Origin: Ditylenchus dipsaci
Taxonomy: Eukaryota; Nematoda; Chromadorea; Rhabditida; Anguinidae
Direction: 5' to 3'
Length of the DNA: 64,000 nt
Assembly: GCA_004194705.1 (NCBI GenBank)
Contig: SADC01000427.1
Location: forward strand, 1 to 64,000
Translations under genes and position numbers: made by a program
In this document: positions 57,467-64,000 of the stretch, piece by piece
How positions within the stretch are numbered: position 1 is the stretch's first letter
How the letters are laid out: every line of letters starts with the position of its first letter
The notes under the pieces: generated by a model
Databases searched by the model: none
Told to the model about the DNA's origin: nothing
Seen by the model: only the letters and a program-made list of their open reading frames with translations

Positions 57467-57558
57467 TTAAAACTCCACTCGAGACAAAAAATGCAAGAGG
57501 TCTAAAAATTCAATATTTGAAAATTTAAATGTTTATTGTCTCGAGTGGAATTTAAAAT
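57467..57558. repeat. Inverted repeat
   Basis: TTTAAAACTCCACTCGAGAC is mirrored by GTCTCGAGTGGAATTTAAAA. Confidence 0.8.
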
Positions 57559-57739
57559 TTGACGGTGACTATTTGAATTTAAAGCAGTTTGACTTGCAAG
57601 TCGACCATACTGAGCATGTATCCGGCGTCACAATTAAGTATTTGCCCGGTTTAGGAAAAGTTTTACGCCAAATCAACCTTTTTGACCTTTTATAAGTCTT
57701 TTAAAAAAGCTTATTATTGACCGAAGTTTTTTACCCACC

Positions 57740-58561
57740 TTTCCTACACATTCCATTGACAATAGTCTCCATTTTCTTGCATCTGCACACCCCTCTAATA
57801 CACTCTGTTCTATAAGGACACCAAAGACAATTGGCACATGGCTCCTGGCACCAGATTCTTGGCTGGAATGGAGTCCATAGCAGCTGTGCCAGTTCCCCTA
57901 TTAAAGCCATGTTTTGAGGACTGCTTAGGGGGCTGAACAGCAGGGCGTGGTTTTTGTTGGCAAGTAGGTCGTGGCTGGATGGACGACCAAGGCACTCTCC
58001 TCGGAATAGGGTGGATTCTTCTGGACACAGGCAATATTGGCTCGGCACACTGAGTGACCGGTGCAAGTGGAATCGTCAGTGCATAGCTGTAAACACGTGG
58101 AATTTTTTATTAGATGTCAGAATAATTCACAGTTAACTCAATTTTCATGCATTTTTCAGAAAAAATAGCATAAAAGTATTTGAAAATTAAAAAAAAAATT
58201 AGTCAACTATGTACAGTCCTATTCATATTCAATCCGAAAACTTATTTACCTGTCCAGGTGCGGACTTGGATATCCTTTCAATAGCCTGGAAGCCTCTCCG
58301 TTACTACTCACACATTTGTCCTCAATAATAATTTCTTCTTCAGCACAGCTGCAGTAGCCTTGTTTATTGCAGACCGAACCACCTGTGCAAGCTTCTCCAT
58401 GCAAACACAGGTTTCCCGGCTTACTGGTCGACAATACCATCTTTTTAGGCTCCTGTTTGGGTTGGGAAGCCATAGCCTTATGCCTGATTTCTGAAGAGGT
58501 GGAAGAGTGTTTTATTGAGCTCTTTTTGGTGCTTATCTTCTCACATTTGTCTCCACTACCT
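57740..58561 (-). CDS. EB-module exons
   Basis: The exon at 58,561-58,252 reads GDKCEKISTKKS as a linker, then SKPGNLCLHGEACTGGSVC with GYCSCAEEEIIIEDKCV. The exon at 58,088-57,742 reads LCTDDSTCTGHSVC, a slip, YCLCPEESTLFRGECLG, a linker, and ANCLWCPYRTECIRGVCRC with ETIVNGMCRK. Confidence 0.8.
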
Positions 58562-58922
58562 AAATAAAAATTGCGGTTTAATACGTGGAAATAATTTTTG
58601 AGAATATTGAAAAATTTCGGTATTGCATTACTGGGTTAAAGGTGAACAAAGGCTGGAAAACTACTGGTCACTAAGCTCACTGAAATGGGAAATCACAAGT
58701 TTTAGCAAAAAAGAAGTAATAAACGTAGAATCAGTGTTCTATGCGCTAAAATTAAGCGAATAACCGTAACTGGAACCGAGAATTTGACTGCAAACCGAGC
58801 GAGATTTCACGATGGGGCTTAACCGAAATTAAGGTGGAGCGGGACTTTAGGTCAGTCCATCTGGTCATCGTGTCTACTTTCCTACTTCATATAAGTGATG
58901 TATTTGTGGCTGGTAGTCGTGT

Positions 58923-59002
58923 GGGGGTTAGCTCAGTGGTACGAGGTCTGATTTGCATATCCAAAAATTCAGAAAGTCGCGGGTCGAACCCCGCAACCTC
59001 CA
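58923..59002 (+). tRNA. tRNA-Ala(UGC)-like copy, damaged
   Basis: It matches the tRNA at 17,668-17,750 including the intron position (intron TATCCAAAAA). It lacks one T after the acceptor stem, one T after the D stem and one T in the T loop (GGGTCGAACCC). The 85 bp upstream (CATCTGGTCATCGTGTCTAC) are also shared with the other copy, so the whole block was duplicated. It may be a pseudogene or an indel-damaged assembly copy. Confidence 0.6.
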
Positions 59003-59004
59003 AT

Positions 59005-59610
59005 TTCTGTTTTGGTCGATAAAAAATTTGAAAAAATGAGGGTTTCGTCTAACTTTTATGTATTGATATGAAAAGTAGTTATTTTTGCACAAAATATTCA
59101 AAGACACTCCAGGAAACAGAATTTTTTAAGAGTAAATTTCATATCAGAATTTCAAGGTTGTCAAGGTTAAGATATGACCAAAGTTGAATTAGTGACATTT
59201 AGTGACATAGAACTGTGCCTATCCAGCTTGTCAGGAAATGGGATTTTAAAAAATCCTAATTCGGATGCCGGAGTAATTTTGAGATATTTTACTTTGAAAC
59301 CGTAACTATCTATTTTCGGTCCCATTTTTGTCGACCAAATATCTTTTATAGTCCTGCTTTCAATTTTTAATGCATAAAAAGACTTTGTATAATAAAAAAT
59401 ATTCGATCGAAACTTGCGATTTTATAAAGTGGTTTTTTTTCAAATAAAGTTAATGGGTCACGAAAAAGCTGAAACATGGCAGGAAAAAAATCGTGGTCAA
59501 ATTCGTAGGCAAAATTTTGAGATTATCCACAAACCAAATCAGTATGAGCACAGCACGGAGGTCTTTGGCATTTCTTTTATAAAAATGTTCTCATTTCATG
59601 CCTATTATAA
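59005..59610. other. Intron, nothing recognised
   Basis: AT-rich; no gene or clear repeat. Confidence 0.3.
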
Positions 59611-59619
59611 AAAATAACA

Positions 59620-60003
59620 CCTACATGGTAGTCTGACAGACACATACACACCCCAAACCGACACACACTTCCATTGGCACATCTCTCGCCGGACTGACAA
59701 CTCTGGCCCGGATTAGAAATGGCTAGTATGCAAGTGTTGGCCAACAGTCTATGTCCAGGAGGGCATTGACAAGTGCCCAAATGGCAGTTGGAACCACCTG
59801 TACACAGTTGACCATGAGCACCTGCCTAGAGGGCGTTGTTTGCAGCTGCCTTGGGACTCAACTGACCCATCCACACAACTGCACCTGAGTTGCGGCAAAT
59901 GGAACCACCAGAGCAGCGGTCAGCGCCCATGCATTCACTGTTAATGGATCTGTAGGTGGGAGTGTTGGAGTGGCTGGGATTGAGCCGGCTGCATGTGTTG
60001 TTC
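59620..60003 (-). CDS. EB-module exon, three modules
   Basis: It reads INSECMGADRCSGGSICRNSG and CSCVDGSVESQGSCKQ, then HGQLCTGGSNCHLGTCQCPP with GHRLLANTCI, then PGQSCQSGERCANGSVCRF with GVCMCLSDYHV and a GTGTTA donor. Slips near 59,890 and 59,827 break the frame. Confidence 0.82.
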
Positions 60004-60224
60004 TGAATATAAGAACATATCGAGATATTTGTTTAGACAGTCGAATTCTAATTAATGCGATCGAAGTGTAGTGACCCGCAAAATCTGGAAATCACAAGCA
60101 AGTCTGGCTCAACTAGTCAAAGGTTGCATGCTCCTGTTTATTTAGCAAATAAATTCCGAGAAAGAAGATTCTGCTGAGAAAAATTCCGGAAGAGAAAATT
60201 CCGCAGAATTTCATTTTTGACGTA

Positions 60225-60312
60225 CAGTCGAACCTGATAAACGGGCACCCCCAAAAGTTTGTTTCCCCGCGCAAATGTCGGAGCGCGCAAATGTCGGATA
60301 ACCGTTCGACTG
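60225..60312. mobile_element. Short TA-flanked MITE
   Basis: CAGTCGAACCTGATAAACGG is mirrored by CGGATAACCGTTCGACTG over only 88 bp, flanked by TA. Confidence 0.8.
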
Positions 60313-60514
60313 TACCTGCAAAGTGAAAGCCTGTTTCTGACAACGGATTAGTGATCAGCATAATCGCTTGCAATGTTAAATTTAAAATTTGCACTCGAAT
60401 TCAAAAATTTGAGCTTTGAAAAAATTAATTTTTCAGATCATAAAATATATTGCTAAGGTCGTTTGATGGTCGTCTTAACTAAACCTTATTTTTCCCAATA
60501 AAAAATCCTCACCT

Positions 60515-61487
60515 GAAATCTATATCCTGCAGGACACGAGCAAACACCATTAGCACATGAAGTTCCATTCAAACAAATGTCTCCTGGACACACGGCTCGC
60601 CATTGTGCTTGACCATACTAGTCCTGCTCCAGCTGTCTCGTTCCTCGTCTTTTTTCCGTATCTGCATCACCTGGTTGGAAGTCAAATTGACCAAACGAAG
60701 GTATCTCTTCATATGGTCTAATATGCGCATTCTTGAGCATCGCTATGGTCGAGAATATTTGTTCTATGCTCCAGGGGTCTGCTCAATACCGGTGCTTCTC
60801 TCAGCCCCTCTTCTTTGTTCAAACCTCGAGCGTGGAATCCAGTGGCAATACTGAGACACACTCAGAATGTGGCGCACCCTTTCCGAGGACACTCACACTG
60901 TTGTCCAGCACAAAAAATTGTGGGACATTCGGAGTCCTGGATGCAAACTGTAGTTTGATGGTTGGATATGGGCATTGGAGTCTGGGGCGGGCAACACACT
61001 GCTTTTGGTAAATAATCAGTGGAGGTGGCAACCACAAAACTCCGTGGTCACTGCAATAGGACTGGCCGGAACAGGCGGGGATGGGATTGGATTGGTTGCA
61101 CTGCTCTCCAGGCCATGCGTGGACTAAAAGTGGGGGTGTTAGTGGTGGGCAAGGTGGTTAGTTAGGAGATATATGGGGTGGAAATGGAAGCCACAGCAAA
61201 AATGAGTTAGTCTTGGGGTTGGTTAATTTTGCTTGATGGGTGTTACCTGATACGCAAGTTCTCAATAGCCTGGAGCCGGGTGGACAAACACACTGCCGAT
61301 TGAATGCATCTGGTGCCAGCGTAAGCGGTGGTGCACTGCAGGTCATTATCACAGCCTTTTTGACCGGGAAGATGACTAAAAAGGAGAGAGTGTAGGTTTT
61401 TCGTTGGTTTAAATAAGAATACCATGGTGGAATAACAACCTTGATATTAGACCGCTTGTTTGTGGCCGAGGTGCAACCCGGCAACAA
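60515..61487 (-). CDS. EB-module exons
   Basis: Exon at about 61,385-61,250: [20 protein letters not shown], a slip, [13 protein letters not shown]. Exon at 61,125-60,830: [19 protein letters not shown] with SYCSDHGV, a slip, [15 protein letters not shown], and [20 protein letters not shown]. Exon at 60,610-60,525: [20 protein letters not shown] with PAGYRFQ and donor GTGAGG. Confidence 0.8.
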
Positions 61488-61604
61488 ATAATCAATTAGT
61501 GATCGGGGCTTTCAGCGAAAATGTCGGGGGATGGTAAAGAAAGAGAGGTGAAGACTTTACAGGTACAGTCGAACCTCCCAATAACCATCACCCTTATTAA
61601 CGAT

Positions 61605-61880
61605 CACCTACCCATTAAAAGGGGGGGGGGAAGGCCATTTAGGTTTGAAAAAGTGGCTTCCATGGCGCAGTGCGTAAGTGCTCGCGTTTTTTGGCCAACA
61701 ATGGTGTTTTTGGTGTTGAACTGCCCAAAGAAGTCAAAAAAGTGTGCCACTACGTGGGATTGAACCTGCAACACCAAAAAAACCACCATTTTGGGCCAAA
61801 AAACGCGAGCACTTACGCACTGCGCCATGGAAGCCACTTTTCAAACCTAAATGTCCTCCCCCCCTTAAAGGAGGGGAAAA
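61605..61880. repeat. Inverted pair of tRNA-derived SINE-like copies
   Basis: GGCTTCCATGGCGCAGTGCG at 61,656 is mirrored by CGCACTGCGCCATGGAAGCC ending at 61,843, with CATTTAGGTTTGAAAAAGTGG also mirrored. The minus-strand copy has an A box (TGGCGCAGTGCGTAAGTG) and a B box (GGTTCAATCCCACG) and a GTGGCACAC tail. Confidence 0.65.
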
Positions 61881-61889
61881 GCTACTTTA

Positions 61890-61985
61890 CCTCAGTGGCG
61901 CAGTGGTTAAGCGTCAGTATTTTATGGTTCAAAATAGTGCGCAGGTTTGATCCCACGTGGTGGCACGCTATTTATTTTGGGTGTT
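61890..61985 (+). repeat. tRNA-derived SINE-like copy
   Basis: A box TGGCGCAGTGGTTAAGCG and B box GGTTTGATCCCACG are spaced as in a tRNA gene, but the anticodon arm does not fold well. The downstream GTGGCACGCTATTTATTTTG is repeated nearby at 62,083-62,115 in inverted and direct form. Confidence 0.6.
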
Positions 61986-61989
61986 CGAC

Positions 61990-62545
61990 CAATGTCTAGG
62001 GGTAATTGGGGTCGCTGATTCCGAAATATGTCGTCAAAAAAGTCTATTACCCTAGAAATTGCTCAAACAATCCAAATAAATAGCGTGCCACCTTAGCGTG
62101 CCCAAAATAAATAGCGTGTTCAACTGTAGTAGATTATCAAAAAACCCGAGTTGAGTTCATCCTTTCCGGTAATCTAAGTCGTGTTTCAGTGCTAATTACA
62201 CCTTTAGCCAAATAGCCATTTTCCCCGAAACTTGACAGCAGGACATAGGTTCAGTAATTTTGCATGCCTTGTCAAAAATCGGCCTTCATCGGGTCTGTAT
62301 TTCACTACCTCCGGGTGTGCCGCGGCTATGAGGAGCTTCAAAAAAAACTAGATCGGATCCGGGTCACCATTGGTCAAGGCCAATTCATATATTTAAAAGG
62401 GGTCCATTATCTGACTATGGGTTCAGAAATTTTTGGCGAGACAGACCCGCTGATTTTTTTTACTTCTAGTTTATACTTTCATCTACCCATCTACATGCTT
62501 TAACCATCAGCAAGTCTAACAATCACCTAAAAACAAAAATGTATT
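61990..62545. other. Intron, nothing firm
   Basis: Apart from repeats of AATAAATAGCGTG (62,075-62,115), no feature is recognised. Confidence 0.3.
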
Positions 62546-62548
62546 ACC

Positions 62549-62845
62549 TCTCACACTATCATTAACATTGACATGGGTGGACAAGCATTGACAGGTTGGT
62601 GGTTGGGAATTTCCATTGCAATAAGCACCCAACATGCACTCCGTATTCAGGGAACACCTGTCACCCACTGTCGATTGCTGTTTGGCGCATTGCCAACATG
62701 TCCAGCTGGTTTTTAATAGGGTTTTGTTTGGAGAATGTTTCTGTAGATGCAGGTGGACTGCTGGTGGTGGAATGTAGCCGCCTCCAGTCACATATGCGGA
62801 TCCTGATTCCCCTGAGTTGGTTTGTTGTAGTTGCCTGTAACATGG
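62549..62845 (-). CDS. EB-module exon (most upstream seen)
   Basis: It reads [16 protein letters not shown] as a linker, then [20 protein letters not shown] with [14 protein letters not shown] and a GTAATA donor. It starts after TTACAG, so the gene continues upstream of 62.85 kb, perhaps out of the window. Confidence 0.8.
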
Positions 62846-62879
62846 AAATTAATTTTCGAATTTGCACATTTTAGGTACA

Positions 62880-63390
62880 ATGAGATAGATTAAACGGTCA
62901 AACCTCCATATAAGGGCACTTTTTGTAAAATAAAACTGTCAATCCGACACAGATCTCAGACGGTGGTTTCGAGACACTTTGTTACCTAACTTTTGAAAAT
63001 TTTGATCAAAAGTCTGGAATTTTTAGATAAAATATGTTTTTGGGAAATTTCTCCGTAATACCAAAAAAAAACATTTCAATTCTAATTCGTTGAGACCAAG
63101 TACAAAAATTTCAGGGAACAGAGATATACTTAAGGCAGGGCAATTTTCTGGATGGTCGAGTCCGAACAGCCATATTTCAACTGTCTGTGATTATTATTTT
63201 TGACCGATTGAAGTGGAAATTTTGGATTAGGGAAAAAAAATTCGCCGAAAATTGTCGATTTTGATCAAAAGCTCCAAAAATTAGGTAAAAATATGCGTCG
63301 AATCGACCGCCTCGAGCAGATGTTTTCGAACCCTACTTTTACCCTTCCTTTAAGTGTTTAATCTTGGTTTATCAGTTTCCTAAAAAATCT
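62880..63390. other. Nothing recognised
   Basis: AT-rich; no conserved frame. Confidence 0.3.
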
Positions 63391-63395
63391 GTATG

Positions 63396-63723
63396 CAGTC
63401 GAGTGCCGATAACCCACACACCCCTCGAGTTCGTCCGCTTGAGGTCCGGCATTTTTTACCCCAATTTCGAGGGCTTTTGAAAATTATGTTATGACGGTCT
63501 ATTTCAAAGAGGGTGTCGAGTTATCGGAATTTTTTTTTATGTGTCGATATTCGAGGGTCTTTCAAAAATGACCGGTGAAATCGGAATCCTTATGATTTTT
63601 GGCACCAAGACTGTCATAACATAATTTCAAAAGCCTTCGAAAATTGGGGTAAAAAAAGTGTCCAAAAAAATCGCACCCTAGCCGGGAAGGAACTTGAGTG
63701 GTGTCGGTATCGGCACTCGACTG
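63396..63723. mobile_element. TA-flanked pogo-like MITE
   Basis: CAGTCGAGTGCCGATAACCC at the left is mirrored by GGTATCGGCACTCGACTG at the right. TA lies at the right side and a TA two bases out at the left. The internal TCGAGTTCGTCCGCTTGAGG pair resembles that of 49,000 and 55,219. Confidence 0.85.
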
Positions 63724-63740
63724 TATAGGGCACTTTAATA

Positions 63741-64000
63741 TAGTGCTGACGACGATGCGATGTATCGCATCGCAACATCGCATCGCACGCAGCAAATTTG
63801 GGCTAAAAACATCGCATCGCAACATCGCACGCAAACTTTCAAAAACATCGCACATCGCATCGCAAATTTGAAATGACCTCGCCTGCTTTTTCAAATTTTA
63901 TTTAGTCCCAACAAGTTGCGATGCTATGTATCGCATCGCAACATCGCATCGCACGCAGCAAATTTGGGCTAAAAACATCGCATCGCAACATCGCACGCAA
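63741..64000. mobile_element. hAT-like element start, runs off the window
   Basis: TAGTGCTGACGACGATGCGA matches the left end of the element at 35,585. Arrays of ATCGCATCGCAACATCGCA follow to the window end. Confidence 0.75.

Overview
The window looks like a repeat-rich animal genome, most probably a nematode. The support is short introns (about 45-70 nt) ending in TTTCAG or TTTTAG, long runs of cysteine-rich EB modules, an Argonaute with the degenerate catalytic site typical of the worm-specific (WAGO-like) branch, and a chitin deacetylase next to EB modules. I cannot name the species. Nearly every recognisable exon carries one or more single-base frame slips, often in homopolymers, and two near-identical 3.3 kb copies differ mainly by such slips. 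I therefore suspect an assembly with uncorrected long-read indels. Exon ends below are read by eye.

All host genes lie on the minus strand. They are a slicer-dead Argonaute (about 3.15-6.94 kb), a TM9SF/nonaspanin (10.56-15.61 kb) and a very long EB-module gene. The EB gene starts at or beyond 62.8 kb and runs down to at least 22.96 kb. It probably continues into the chitin-deacetylase domain that ends at 16.79 kb. One EB module is split between exons at about 41.05 kb and 25.3 kb, so a 13-kb transposon lies inside one of its introns. RNA genes are a tRNA-Ala(UGC) with a 10-nt intron (17,668-17,750, minus), a damaged second copy (58,923-59,002, plus) and a tRNA-Val(CAC) (56,413-56,485, plus).

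The rest is mostly mobile DNA. There are four large Mutator-like (MULE) elements or candidates whose terminal inverted repeats are built of minisatellites: 1-1,690; 26,516-39,539; 41,614-44,712; 52,712-54,073. The last three have 9-12 bp candidate target duplications. The 13-kb element carries a broken MULE transposase and a duplicated multi-exon coiled-coil/micro-exon gene locus. The 3.1-kb element carries a FLYWCH-MULE-SWIM transposase. Small elements include hAT-like MITEs with 8-bp target duplications, TA-flanked pogo/mariner-like MITEs, palindromic MITEs and tRNA-derived SINE-like pieces.

Most insertions fall in introns, including those of the EB/deacetylase gene. One hAT MITE landed on a splice acceptor of the TM9SF gene. 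The host genes suggest small-RNA silencing (Argonaute), endomembrane sorting (TM9SF) and cuticle, eggshell or pharyngeal matrix (EB/deacetylase), but no operon-like link between them is visible.
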